Shown here piece by piece: positions 10,747 to 19,913 of a DNA stretch of 64,000 bases. The stretch is from NCBI RefSeq assembly GCF_002933295.1, contig NZ_PSSW01000002.1:372001-436000 (forward strand), in the 5' to 3' direction. Both the position numbers and the translations under genes were made by a program. A model generated the notes under the pieces. That model was not told the origin of the DNA and did not search any database. It saw only the letters and a program-made list of their open reading frames with translations. This stretch comes from Marinobacter flavimaris. Its GTDB lineage: Bacteria > Pseudomonadota > Gammaproteobacteria > Pseudomonadales > Oleiphilaceae. Each line of letters begins with the position of its first letter. Position 1 is the first letter of the stretch.

Positions 10747-10767
10747 AAAAAGCCTCCGCAGAGGCTT
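10747..10767 (-). terminator. Hairpin after pepN with minus-strand T-run
   Basis: GCCTC-CGCA-GAGGC forms a short stem. AAAAAA precedes it, giving a good T-run only when read on the minus strand; the plus strand has just TT. It lies 24 bases before the next start. The gap also contains AGACT-TT-AGTCT (10689-10700). Confidence 0.4.
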
Positions 10768-10790
10768 CCAGACGCACTTAAGGTTTCACA

Positions 10791-12179
10791 ATGATGTATA
10801 ACAAAAATGCGATTCTCGGCGGCCTGCTGGCTCTCTCCGTGGCATCAGCGCCTGCGTGGGCGGCGGTCTCCGCCAGTGAAGCGGCCCGTCTGGGCCAAGA
10901 GTTGACACCCTTTGGCTCGCCCAAGGCCGGCAACAGTGCCGGCACCATCCCGGCCTGGACCGGAGGGCTGACAGAACCGCCTCCCGGCTATGAGGGCAGC
11001 GGACAGCACCACATTAATCCGTTCCCGGATGATGAAGTCCTTTTTACCATTACGCCTGCCAACATGGATCAGTATGAGGAGTACCTCACTGACGGTGTGA
11101 AGGCGATGCTCGAAACCTACCCGACCACATTCCGTGTGCCCGTTTACCAGTCCCGTCGTACCCATGCGGTCCCTGATTGGGTGGCTGAGAATACCCGTGA
11201 AAACGCGGTAAGCGCGGAGATTGTTGGCCAGGGCGAGGGCCTGGACGGAGCCTTTGGCGGTTACCCGTTCCCGATCCTGCACGGCAATGACGAGCAGAAG
11301 GCCTGGCAGGCGGTCTGGAACCACCTGACCCGCTGGCGGGGCGTGAATATAACCCGTCGTTCCAGTGAGGTGGCAGTCCAGACCAACGGTGACTACTCGC
11401 TGGTTACCTCTCAACAGGAAGCCTTCTTCAACTACTACAACCCGGAAGGCGGTGAAGAAGATCTGGATAACGTGATCTTCTACTACCTGTCGTTTACCCA
11501 GTCACCACCCCGCCTTGCCGGTGGCGCCATTCTGATTCATGAGACCCTGAATCAGATCATCAATCCCCGGAATGGTTGGGGCTACAACGCCGGCCAGCGT
11601 CGGGTACGTCGGGCGCCAAACCTGGGGTACGACTCCCCGATTGCAGCGGCTGACAACCTCCGGACCGCAGATGATACCGATATCTTCAACGGGGCCCTGG
11701 ATCGCTATAACTGGAATTACGAAGGCAAGCGGGAAATCTACATCCCCTACAACAATTACCGAATTGGGGAAAAAGGTCTTCCTTACGAGGAAATCCTCGG
11801 TATCTCCCATCTAAATCCGGACCTCACCCGCTGGGAGCTTCACCGTGTGCACGTGGTAGAAGCCACACTGAAAGACGGTGAGCGCCATATCTATGGCAAG
11901 CGCCGCTTCTATATCGACGAGGACAGCTGGAACACGGTTCTGCTGGATCAATACGACGGTCGGGGCGAACTCTGGCGTGTCACGATGGGGCTGCCGAAAA
12001 ATTATTATGAACTTCCGGGTGTGTGGACGGTTCTTGACGTCTATCATGACCTTCAGGCCCGTCGTTATCATGTACTCGGTTTGGACACAGAAGAGGCCAA
12101 TACCCGCGTGTTCACCAATGAGGTCCCGAACAAGCGTTACTTCTCGCCGGCTTCCCTGCGCCGCAGGAGTGTTCGCTAA
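10791..12179 (+). CDS. DUF1329 exported protein
   Basis: This 462-aa protein has a signal peptide (cleavage likely after PAWA, residue 24) and the DUF1329 fold, related to LolA/LolB-type lipid-binding barrels. Family members lie beside RND exporters and are thought to move lipophilic molecules through the envelope; that role is inferred. Recognisable stretches are the early PFGSPKAGN...TIPAWTGG and the late YNWNYEGKREIYIPYNNYR and DVYHDLQARRYHVLG. The ATG is doubled at 10791/10794, with AAGG upstream. The usual DUF1302 partner is absent, and the YCF48 protein and RND exporter follow. Confidence 0.85.
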   Translation: MMYNKNAILGGLLALSVASAPAWAAVSASEAARLGQELTPFGSPKAGNSAGTIPAWTGGLTEPPPGYEGSGQHHINPFPDDEVLFTITPANMDQYEEYLTDGVKAMLETYPTTFRVPVYQSRRTHAVPDWVAENTRENAVSAEIVGQGEGLDGAFGGYPFPILHGNDEQKAWQAVWNHLTRWRGVNITRRSSEVAVQTNGDYSLVTSQQEAFFNYYNPEGGEEDLDNVIFYYLSFTQSPPRLAGGAILIHETLNQIINPRNGWGYNAGQRRVRRAPNLGYDSPIAAADNLRTADDTDIFNGALDRYNWNYEGKREIYIPYNNYRIGEKGLPYEEILGISHLNPDLTRWELHRVHVVEATLKDGERHIYGKRRFYIDEDSWNTVLLDQYDGRGELWRVTMGLPKNYYELPGVWTVLDVYHDLQARRYHVLGLDTEEANTRVFTNEVPNKRYFSPASLRRRSVR

Positions 12180-12232
12180 CGCACTGTTGGCCGAGGGATG
12201 CGTCCCCCCGCCCACAGGAAGTGGCGACCCGA

Positions 12233-12266
12233 CATACCGGCAATCGTAAGGTTGCCGGTATGTTTA
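12233..12266 (+). terminator. Hairpin between DUF1329 and YCF48 genes
   Basis: CATACCGGCAA and TTGCCGGTATG make an 11-bp perfect stem around TCGTAAGG, followed by only TTTA. It may partially terminate transcription or stabilise the upstream mRNA. Confidence 0.5.
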
Positions 12267-12327
12267 CAGTTATTCCCGGCTTTGCCGGTCAGAGACACAG
12301 TTCAATACAACATAATAGGCAATCTGA

Positions 12328-13476
12328 ATGGCTAAAAGGTTGATGTGCAAGACTCTGGGCGCTGCCTGCCTTGGACTTTCCATGGTCTGGTCTGCCCCTG
12401 CAGCGTTTGCGCTTGCAGATATCATCGAAACCCCGGCCCGGCCGACGGATCTGGCCCCGGAAAATCTTCTCACCGATGCGACCCGGGTTGGGGATCGCAT
12501 TGTGGCCGTGGGAGAACGCGGCCATATCATCTACTCGGATGATGAGGGGAAAACCTGGGTTCAGGGTGAGGTACCTGTTTCTGTGACCCTGACAGGGATC
12601 GATTTTGGCTCCGACAGCCATGGCTGGGCCGTGGGCCACAGCGGCGTTGTCCTCCATACCAGCGACGCCGGGGCCACCTGGGACCTTCAGATTGACGGTA
12701 TCCGCGCCATGGAACTGGCCATTGAGAGCCGGGAAGAGCAGATTGCCGCCATGGAGGAGCGCATCGAAGAAGCGCCCGAAGAAGAGAAAGAGGATCTCGA
12801 GTGGGCACTGGACGACCTTTACTTTGCCCTCGAGAACATTCAGGCGGATATGGACATTGGTCCAGTTAACCCGCTGCTGGATGTCTGGTTTGAAAACGAG
12901 AACCGCGGTTTTGTGGTAGGCGCTTACGGTATGTTCCTGCGCACCATGGACGGTGGTGAGACCTGGAAAGACTGGGCGCCAAGAATTGATAACCGGCAGA
13001 ACTTCCATCTCAATGGCATTACCCGGATCACGGGTGGTGCACTGGTGGTCGTTGGTGAAGCCGGTCAGATACATGTCTCTGTAGACGGTGGTGAGACCTT
13101 TGAGCGCCGTGAGGCGCCTTATGAAGGCTCCCTGTTCGGTGTCATCGGTACAGGCCAGGTGAACGAGATGCTCGCCTTCGGCCTTCGTGGCAACATGCTG
13201 TTCTCTTCAGACCTCGGCAGAAGCTGGCGGATGGTCCCCAATTCAGCTGGGGCTACGCTCAACGACGGCGTCGTTTCGGAAGATGGTCGTATCACCCTGG
13301 TAGGTAATAGTGGTGCGGTACTGATGAGCACCAATGGCGCCGAAACCTTCCGCGAGCATTTCAGAAGTGATCGTGAAGGTGTCATGAGCGCGGTGCCTAT
13401 CTCAGGAACAGACCTGCTGATTGTCGGCGAAGGTGGCGTAAAAATCACAGACGCCCGTGGAAGAAACCTTCAATAA
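12328..13476 (+). CDS. YCF48/HCF136-like exported beta-propeller
   Basis: This 382-aa protein has a signal peptide ending near AFA (residue 29). It contains repeated blades of the type GHIIYSDDEGKTW, GVVLHTSDAGATW, GMFLRTMDGGETWKDW and GNMLFSSDLGRSWRM, the BNR/YCF48 pattern. A charged helix of about 50 residues (IESREEQIAAMEERIEEAPE) is inserted between the second and third blades. In plants and cyanobacteria relatives assist photosystem II assembly; here the gene next to an RND exporter suggests an envelope accessory role, which is inference. Confidence 0.85.
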   Translation: MAKRLMCKTLGAACLGLSMVWSAPAAFALADIIETPARPTDLAPENLLTDATRVGDRIVAVGERGHIIYSDDEGKTWVQGEVPVSVTLTGIDFGSDSHGWAVGHSGVVLHTSDAGATWDLQIDGIRAMELAIESREEQIAAMEERIEEAPEEEKEDLEWALDDLYFALENIQADMDIGPVNPLLDVWFENENRGFVVGAYGMFLRTMDGGETWKDWAPRIDNRQNFHLNGITRITGGALVVVGEAGQIHVSVDGGETFERREAPYEGSLFGVIGTGQVNEMLAFGLRGNMLFSSDLGRSWRMVPNSAGATLNDGVVSEDGRITLVGNSGAVLMSTNGAETFREHFRSDREGVMSAVPISGTDLLIVGEGGVKITDARGRNLQ

Positions 13477-13522
13477 CGCCCTGATGTGGCAACAACCGAA
13501 CGAATAATAGAGGGGCTTTTGA

Positions 13523-15907
13523 ATGTCCAACCCTAAGCATGACAAGGGCGAGCACTATCTGACCACGCCCAAGGCGGAACCCTTTCTCGAGAGGCTGATC
13601 TTCAATAATCGGCCAATCATTCTTGTCGTCTTCGCCGTGTTGACGCTGTTTCTGGGGTATAACGCCGTCAAGATCCAGCCGGATGCCAGCTTCGAGCGAA
13701 TGATTCCGCTTGAGCATCCCTACATTGTAAATATGCTTGAGCACCGGGATGATCTTGAAAACCTCGGTAACTTCGTTCGTATCGCCGTCGAGGTAGAAGA
13801 GGGCGATATTTTCACCCAAGAGTACATGGAAACCCTGAAGCAGATCACCGACGAGGTTTTTTATCTCAACGGCGTGGATCGTTCGGGTCTCAAATCCCTC
13901 TGGACGTCGAATGTCCGCTGGGTTGAGGTTACCGAACAGGGTTTTCAGGGTGGCACTGTCATACCGGACGGCTATGACGGCTCCCGGGACAGTCTGGAGA
14001 AGCTTCGCCAGAACGTTCTTCGTTCCAACGAAGTCGGGCGCCTGATCTCTGATAACTTCCAATCAACGATCGTTTACGCGCCGCTGTACGAGAAGAATCC
14101 GGAGACCGGTGAGGCTCTGGACTACGGCGAATTTTCCCGTCAGCTTGAAGAAAAGATTCGTGAAAAGTACGAAGAACAGAACCCGAACATCAAGATTCAT
14201 ATAGTCGGTTTCGCCAAGAAGGTCGGCGATCTGATTGAGGGGATTGGTTCTATTGCCTGGTTTGCAGGGATTACCATTCTGCTGACCACGCTGCTTCTGT
14301 TCTGGTACTCGCGGGCTATTGCCGGCACCCTGGTTCCTGTCTTTACCTCAATCATTGCAGTGTTCCTGCAGTTGGGTACGCTTCGGCTGCTGGGCTACGG
14401 GCTGGATCCTTATTCGGTGCTGGTGCCATTCCTGGTGTTTGCGATTGGTATCAGTCACGGCGTTCAGATTGTGAATGCCATGGCGGTTGAAGCTGCCAAG
14501 GGCTTTGATGCGGTGACCGCTGCGCGCCTGGCTTTCCGTGCTCTTTACATTCCGGGCATGCTGGCTCTGATTTCGGATGCCTTTGGTTTCCTGACCCTGT
14601 TCTTTATCGAGATCGACGTTATCCGGGACCTGGCTGTTGCCGCAGGTATTGGTGTGGCGTTCGTGATCTTCACCAACCTGGTTTTGCATGTATTGATTAT
14701 GTCCTATGTCGGTATCTCCAAAGGGGGTATTCGTCACGTGCAGAATCACGGCGAAAAACAGGATCGGAAATGGCGTGTTTTGTCCTACTTCTCCCATCCG
14801 GGCGTTGCGCCAATTTCGTTGTTGATTGCTGTAATTGGTCTCGGTCTTGGTCTTTATTACAAGCAGGACCTGAAGATTGGCGACCTGGATCAGGGTGCGC
14901 CTGAGCTTCGTGCGGACTCCCGCTACAACAAGGACAATGCCTACATCATCAATAATTACTCGACCAGTGCGGATGTATTGGTGGTGATGGTCAAAACACC
15001 GGAAGAGCAGTGCACGCAGTATAATGTGCTGCGGGCCATGGATACTCTGCAGTGGGAGCTTCAGAACACGCCGGGCGTTCAGTCTTCGGTATCACTTGCA
15101 GATGTTTCCAAGATGGTGACCAAGGCTCTGAACGAGGGCAACTGGAAGTGGTATGAGATCTCCCGCAACCAGACCATTATCAATGCGTCCATTCGTGAGG
15201 CGCCTGCCGGGTTGATCAACACTGATTGCAGCCTGACGCCAGTACTGGTCTTCCTTGAGGACCACAAGGCAGAAACTCTGGAAACCGTCGTTGAGCGCGT
15301 CGAACAGTTTGCCGGGAACAACAGCACTGATGAGCACAGGTTCCTGCTAGCGGCGGGTAACGCCGGTGTCGAGGCCGCTACTAACGAGGTTATCTCCGGC
15401 GCCAAGGATAAGATGCTGATCCTCGTTTACAGTGTGGTGAGTTTGCTGTGCTTCGCGACCTTCCGTTCGATCCGTGCGGTGCTGTGTATCGTGATACCTC
15501 TGGGACTGACTTCGATCCTCTGTGAGGCAATCATGGCGGTATCCGGCATTGGTATCAAAGTGGCGACCCTGCCGGTTATTGCCCTGGGTGTCGGTATAGG
15601 TGTCGACTACGGCATTTATATCTACAGCAAGCTGGAGAAATACCTGCTTGAAGGCAAAACGCTTCAGGAGGCTTACTACGAGACCCTGCGCTCCACTGGT
15701 AAGGCGGTTATGTTTACCGGTGTGACTCTGGGTCTGGGTGTTGTCACCTGGATATTCTCGCCAATCAAGTTCCAGGCCGACATGGGCTTCCTGCTGTTCT
15801 TCATGTTCCTCTGGAACATGGTTGGAGCCATCTGGCTGTTGCCGGCCCTGGCCCGGTTCCTGCTGCGGCCGGATCAGATGCTTGCCAAGGCTCGAGCTGC
15901 GAAATAA
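13523..15907 (+). CDS. RND-superfamily (MMPL-type) exporter
   Basis: This 794-aa inner-membrane protein has the duplicated RND layout. One helix near residues 30-50 precedes a large periplasmic loop to about 235. A bundle of five helices follows (VPVFTSIIAVFLQLGTLRLLG, GISHGVQIVNA), then a second helix near 430 with a second loop, and a final bundle with ALGVGIGVDYGIYIYSKL. This is the sterol-sensing/MMPL subgroup, usually moving lipids or hydrophobic compounds with the proton gradient. It ends the DUF1329-YCF48-RND set and is followed by a strong terminator. The substrate is unknown. Confidence 0.87.
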   Translation: MSNPKHDKGEHYLTTPKAEPFLERLIFNNRPIILVVFAVLTLFLGYNAVKIQPDASFERMIPLEHPYIVNMLEHRDDLENLGNFVRIAVEVEEGDIFTQEYMETLKQITDEVFYLNGVDRSGLKSLWTSNVRWVEVTEQGFQGGTVIPDGYDGSRDSLEKLRQNVLRSNEVGRLISDNFQSTIVYAPLYEKNPETGEALDYGEFSRQLEEKIREKYEEQNPNIKIHIVGFAKKVGDLIEGIGSIAWFAGITILLTTLLLFWYSRAIAGTLVPVFTSIIAVFLQLGTLRLLGYGLDPYSVLVPFLVFAIGISHGVQIVNAMAVEAAKGFDAVTAARLAFRALYIPGMLALISDAFGFLTLFFIEIDVIRDLAVAAGIGVAFVIFTNLVLHVLIMSYVGISKGGIRHVQNHGEKQDRKWRVLSYFSHPGVAPISLLIAVIGLGLGLYYKQDLKIGDLDQGAPELRADSRYNKDNAYIINNYSTSADVLVVMVKTPEEQCTQYNVLRAMDTLQWELQNTPGVQSSVSLADVSKMVTKALNEGNWKWYEISRNQTIINASIREAPAGLINTDCSLTPVLVFLEDHKAETLETVVERVEQFAGNNSTDEHRFLLAAGNAGVEAATNEVISGAKDKMLILVYSVVSLLCFATFRSIRAVLCIVIPLGLTSILCEAIMAVSGIGIKVATLPVIALGVGIGVDYGIYIYSKLEKYLLEGKTLQEAYYETLRSTGKAVMFTGVTLGLGVVTWIFSPIKFQADMGFLLFFMFLWNMVGAIWLLPALARFLLRPDQMLAKARAAK

Positions 15908-15924
15908 CATTCGCACCGACCTGC

Positions 15925-15952
15925 AAAAAAGCCCGCTTTGCGGGCTTTTTTG
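15925..15952 (+). terminator. Intrinsic terminator of the RND operon
   Basis: GCCCGC-TTT-GCGGGC is followed by TTTTTTG and preceded by AAAAAA, so it works in both directions. It lies 18 bases after the exporter stop. Confidence 0.9.
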
Positions 15953-16036
15953 TTGTCTGGTCAACCGGTTAGCGAGCTAATCCATACTTTATTTATGGTG
16001 TGAAGTGGTCTATGTTTTATGGTGATCGTACGTCTT

Positions 16037-16055
16037 GCCCGCTCCCGAAGCGGGC
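16037..16055 (+). promoter_or_regulatory. Leader hairpin before the TRAP genes
   Basis: GCCCGCT-CCCGA-AGCGGGC is a 7-bp GC-rich stem, 37 bases before the binding-protein start, without a U-run. It is possibly an mRNA-stabilising leader. Confidence 0.3.
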
Positions 16056-16092
16056 GCCGAATTACAATGAACAGAAAAAAGGAAGAACTCAC

Positions 16093-17076
16093 ATGACACT
16101 GAAACTTAAAGCCTCCGCATTCGCTGTCGCTGCCGCAGTCAGCCTGGGCGCTGCTTCAACCTCCGTTTCCGCCCAGGAGCAGCGCTTCGTGACCATCGGC
16201 ACCGGCGGTGTAACCGGCGTTTATTACCCGGCTGGCGGTGCTATCTGTCGTCTGGTGAACATGGACCGTAAAGAGCACGGTATTCGCTGCTCTGTGGAGA
16301 GTACCGGTGGTTCCGTCTACAACCTGAATGCCATCCGCCAGGGCGAGCTCGATCTGGCAGTTGCCCAGTCCGACTGGCAGTACCATGCCTACAATGGCAC
16401 CAGCCAGTTCAAGGATGATGGTGCTAACAAAGATCTCCGCGCGGTCTTTTCTCTGCATCCGGAACCGTTCACTGTTGTTGCCAGCAAGGGCTCAGGCATC
16501 AAAACCTTTGAAGACCTGGAAGGCAAGCGGGTATCTGTCGGCAACCCCGGTTCAGGGCAGCGCGCCACTGCTGAAGTCCTGATGGATGAGATGGGCTGGA
16601 CGCTGGACAAGTTCTCACTGGCTGCCGAAATCAAGGCCGCGGAGCAGTCCCAGGCCCTGTGTGACGGTAACATTGATGCCTTCTTCTACACGGTTGGCCA
16701 CCCCTCTGGTGCAATCAAGGAAGCGACCACCTCCTGTGACAGTGTACTGGTTAACGTTGATAACGCTGCCACACAGAAGCTGATCGACGAAAACCCGTAC
16801 TATCGTAAGGCAGTCATCCCTGGTGGCATGTATCGTGGCAGTGACGATGACGTTACCACCTTCGGCGTTGCGGCAACCTTTGTGTCATCCACTGATGTGC
16901 CCGATGACGTTGTTTACGCGGTTGTGAAGGCTGTTTTCGAGAACTTCGACAGCTTCAAGCGCCTGCATCCTGCATTTGCCAACCTGAACAAGGAAGAAAT
17001 GGTCTCTGATGCCCTGAGTGCGCCTCTGCACCCGGGTGCTGCCAAGTACTACAAAGAAGCTGGTCTGATCGACTGA
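16093..17076 (+). CDS. TAXI-family TRAP solute-binding protein
   Basis: This 327-aa periplasmic receptor of a tripartite ATP-independent transporter has a signal peptide cleaved after VSAQ or VSA near residue 26. The mature part opens with the family hallmark [22 protein letters not shown], and continues with [29 protein letters not shown] 16093 follows AAGGAAG; the longer frame from 16000 lacks a proper signal peptide. The fused permease follows 81 bp downstream. TAXI proteins often bind glutamate or other carboxylates, but the ligand cannot be read here. Confidence 0.93.
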   Translation: MTLKLKASAFAVAAAVSLGAASTSVSAQEQRFVTIGTGGVTGVYYPAGGAICRLVNMDRKEHGIRCSVESTGGSVYNLNAIRQGELDLAVAQSDWQYHAYNGTSQFKDDGANKDLRAVFSLHPEPFTVVASKGSGIKTFEDLEGKRVSVGNPGSGQRATAEVLMDEMGWTLDKFSLAAEIKAAEQSQALCDGNIDAFFYTVGHPSGAIKEATTSCDSVLVNVDNAATQKLIDENPYYRKAVIPGGMYRGSDDDVTTFGVAATFVSSTDVPDDVVYAVVKAVFENFDSFKRLHPAFANLNKEEMVSDALSAPLHPGAAKYYKEAGLID

Positions 17077-17089
17077 TCTGCCTGCACTC

Positions 17090-17119
17090 CGTCACAGCGG
17101 GCTCAAGCCCGCTGTGACG
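17090..17119 (+). terminator. 14-bp perfect stem between TRAP receptor and permease genes
   Basis: CGTCACAGCGGGCT and AGCCCGCTGTGACG pair exactly around CA, followed by CCCTTTC with no real U-run. Such stems between a binding-protein gene and its permease commonly protect the upstream message and lower permease expression. Confidence 0.65.
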
Positions 17120-17157
17120 CCCTTTCAGAGATTGATTTTTACGTACGGGACTAATTT

Positions 17158-19761
17158 ATGGCGACGAGCGATCCGGCTAACGGAGCTGGTGCTGGTGGTA
17201 GCAGTAATGTAGACCAGATCCTGCAGACTGAAACCGGGGGCAGGGCGACCAGCGGATATGCTGCGGTTATTCTTTTTATCGTTCCCCTGGTGTGGTCGTT
17301 GTTTCAGCTCTGGATTGCGTCACCGCTGCCCTATATCTTCAATTTCGCAATCTTTAATTCCACGGAAGCGCGCTCGATCCATCTTGCGTTTGCCGTTTTC
17401 CTGGCGTTTTCTGCCTTCCCGATGATCAAGGGGCGGCATGTAAATATCGTCCCCATCTATGACTGGATTCTGGCGCTTGTTGCCGCTTTCTGCGCCTCAT
17501 ACCTCTACGTTTTTTACGAAGAGCTTTCAACGCGGCCCGGCGCGCCGATCACCCAGGATCTGTGGGTTGCGCTTATCGGTCTCGTGCTTTTGCTGGAAGC
17601 CACGCGTAGGTCGCTCGGGCTCCCGCTGACTATCGTTGCTGCGGTCTTCATCACATACTCGATTGCCGGCCCCTATATGCCGGATGTGATTGCCCATAAA
17701 GGCGTGAGCCTCAGTAAGCTGGCGTCGCACCAGTGGTTGGGCACTGAGGGCGTGTTTGGCGTTGCACTTGGGGTTTCCACGAGCTTCGTCTTTCTGTTCG
17801 TGTTGTTTGGCGCGCTGCTTGAGAGAGCAGGCGCCGGTAATTACTTTATTAAAGTCGCCTATGCCATGTTGGGGCATATGCGTGGTGGTCCCGCCAAAGC
17901 TGCGGTGGTTTCCAGTGGTTTAAGCGGCGTTATTTCCGGTTCGTCTATTGCCAACGTCGTCACTACCGGCACGTTCACCATTCCGCTGATGAAGCGGGTT
18001 GGTTTTCCGGCTACCAAGGCCGGCGCAGTGGAAGTGGCCGCATCAACCAACGGCCAGCTGACACCTCCCATCATGGGCGCGGCCGCTTTCCTGATGGTCG
18101 AATATGTGGGTATCTCCTACCTGGAGGTCATCAAGCACGCCATCCTCCCTGCGATGATTTCCTATGTGGCACTGATTTATATCGTGCACCTTGAGGCCTG
18201 CAAGCTGAACATGCAGGGCATTGAGCGTCTCAACAAGCCGACTCTTGCCCAGCGGATGCTGAATTGGGTCGTTATCCTCATCGGCCTGAGTGTGCTGACC
18301 CTGGTGGTGTATTACGGGATCGGCTGGACGAAAACGCTTTTCGGTGAAGCGGCGATGTGGGTGTTGGCACCTTTGCTGGTGCTGATCTATATCGGCCTGG
18401 TTGGCTATGCCACCCGATTTCCGGAACTCGAGGAAGACGATCCGGATAAGGACATGGGCGAATTGCCGCCGGTTGGCCCAACTGTAAAGACCGGGCTGTA
18501 CTTTCTTCTGCCCGTTGTAGTGCTGGTCTGGTGCCTTACTGTTGAGCGTTTCTCGCCACAGCTGTCGGCGTTCTGGGCCACGCTGTTCATGATTTTCATT
18601 GTTGTTACACAGCGACCGTTGAAGGCCTTTTTCTACAAGCACGGCAACTTCCTCACTGCGTTCAAGGATGGCGTGTTTGATCTTGCGCATTCGCTCGCCA
18701 CCGGTGCCCGAAACATGGTGGGTATTGGCGTGGCAACTGCCACCGCCGGTATCGTGGTGGGTACGGTTACCCTGACCGGTATTGGCCTGGTGATGACCGA
18801 ATTTGTCGAGTTCCTGTCTGGCGGCAACCTGCTGCTGATGCTGATCTTCACGGCCATTATCAGCCTGATCCTCGGCATGGGTTTGCCGACCACTGCCAAC
18901 TACATCGTTGTGTCCACGCTGATGGCGCCGGTAATCGTCACTCTGGGCGCCCAGAATGGGCTGATCGTGCCGCTGATTGCGGTGCATCTGTTTGTGTTCT
19001 ACTTTGGCATTCTGGCGGACGATACGCCGCCCGTGGGGTTGGCGGCTTATGCCGCCGCTGCCATATCCGGCGCCGATCCCATACGAACGGGTATCCAGGG
19101 CTTCACCTACGACATCCGTACGGCGATCCTCCCGTTCATGTTTATTTTCAATACCCAGTTGTTGCTCATTGGGTTGACCGGATGGTTTGACCTGCTGGTT
19201 ACGATCTTCAGTGCAGTCACTGCGATGCTGGTCTTTTCCGCGGCCACGCAGGGGTTCTGGTTTACCAAGAGCTATAAGTGGGAATCGCTGTTATTGCTGC
19301 TGATTACGTTCACCATGTTCCGGCCCGGCTTCTGGTGGGATATGGTTTACCCGCCCACGGCAGATCGGCCCGGCGCCGAGATCATGGAGTATGTTGAGGA
19401 TGTGCCAGCAGACAAACCGATTGTCCTGAAGGCTTCCGGGATGACGATTGACGGCGACGAGGTGACCACCTATGTGCGGCTTGAGATTCCCGCTGGCGAC
19501 ACGCCCGAGCAACGTCTGATGGACGCCGGCCTTGAACTCAGCCCGGATGGCGAAAAGATGGCGGTAGACTTCGTTGGTTTCGGTAGCCCGGCGGAGGATG
19601 CTGGCATCCAGTTTGGCTGGACCATCGATGCCGTGCAGGTTGACCTGGAACGGCCGCCAAAAGAGCTGATGTTCATTCCTGCTCTGGTGTTACTCGGCCT
19701 TCTGGCGTTTGGTCAGTTGCGTCGGCGGGCCAGGGAGGAAGCCGCCGGCCAGCCAGCCTGA
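17158..19761 (+). CDS. TRAP transporter permease, fused DctQ-DctM (4TM/12TM)
   Basis: This 867-aa inner-membrane protein joins the small and large TRAP permease subunits, as is normal for TAXI systems. The DctQ-like half spans about residues 35-190. The DctM-like half follows, with SGVISGSSIANVVTTGTFTIPLM, STNGQLTPPIMGAAAF and LGMGLPTTANYIV, and the ADDTPPVGLAAYAAA motif. After residue 690 comes the DUF3394-type extension with a soluble segment and a last helix near 845-860. It drives uptake by a sodium or proton gradient with the preceding receptor. ATG 17158 has a weak GGGA site. Confidence 0.93.
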   Translation: MATSDPANGAGAGGSSNVDQILQTETGGRATSGYAAVILFIVPLVWSLFQLWIASPLPYIFNFAIFNSTEARSIHLAFAVFLAFSAFPMIKGRHVNIVPIYDWILALVAAFCASYLYVFYEELSTRPGAPITQDLWVALIGLVLLLEATRRSLGLPLTIVAAVFITYSIAGPYMPDVIAHKGVSLSKLASHQWLGTEGVFGVALGVSTSFVFLFVLFGALLERAGAGNYFIKVAYAMLGHMRGGPAKAAVVSSGLSGVISGSSIANVVTTGTFTIPLMKRVGFPATKAGAVEVAASTNGQLTPPIMGAAAFLMVEYVGISYLEVIKHAILPAMISYVALIYIVHLEACKLNMQGIERLNKPTLAQRMLNWVVILIGLSVLTLVVYYGIGWTKTLFGEAAMWVLAPLLVLIYIGLVGYATRFPELEEDDPDKDMGELPPVGPTVKTGLYFLLPVVVLVWCLTVERFSPQLSAFWATLFMIFIVVTQRPLKAFFYKHGNFLTAFKDGVFDLAHSLATGARNMVGIGVATATAGIVVGTVTLTGIGLVMTEFVEFLSGGNLLLMLIFTAIISLILGMGLPTTANYIVVSTLMAPVIVTLGAQNGLIVPLIAVHLFVFYFGILADDTPPVGLAAYAAAAISGADPIRTGIQGFTYDIRTAILPFMFIFNTQLLLIGLTGWFDLLVTIFSAVTAMLVFSAATQGFWFTKSYKWESLLLLLITFTMFRPGFWWDMVYPPTADRPGAEIMEYVEDVPADKPIVLKASGMTIDGDEVTTYVRLEIPAGDTPEQRLMDAGLELSPDGEKMAVDFVGFGSPAEDAGIQFGWTIDAVQVDLERPPKELMFIPALVLLGLLAFGQLRRRAREEAAGQPA

Positions 19762-19779
19762 CGCCACACCTGTCCGTGC

Positions 19780-19809
19780 AAACCCGGCATTAACCTGCCG
19801 GGTTTTTTT
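19780..19809 (+). terminator. Intrinsic terminator of the TRAP operon
   Basis: ACCCGGCA-TTAACC-TGCCGGGT is followed by seven T. It lies 19 bases after the permease stop. Confidence 0.9.
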
Positions 19810-19819
19810 CTGTTAGACT
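19790..19819 (+). promoter_or_regulatory. Candidate thrS promoter
   Basis: TTAACC (19790) and TAGACT (19814) are 18 bp apart, overlapping the preceding terminator. TAGACT also appears as the likely -10 of the tRNA-Pro promoter in this window. This would give a leader of about 85 bases, long enough for the autoregulation known for E. coli thrS, although I see no clear anticodon-like operator. Confidence 0.35.
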
Positions 19820-19913
19820 TCGCCTCGAAGCGGCCCGCGGTTTGTATCGCGCCGTGCCGTCACCATGTGGTCTCTGGTATAGATCACCGCTGAGTAACCA
19901 ACAGGAGCCTTTC

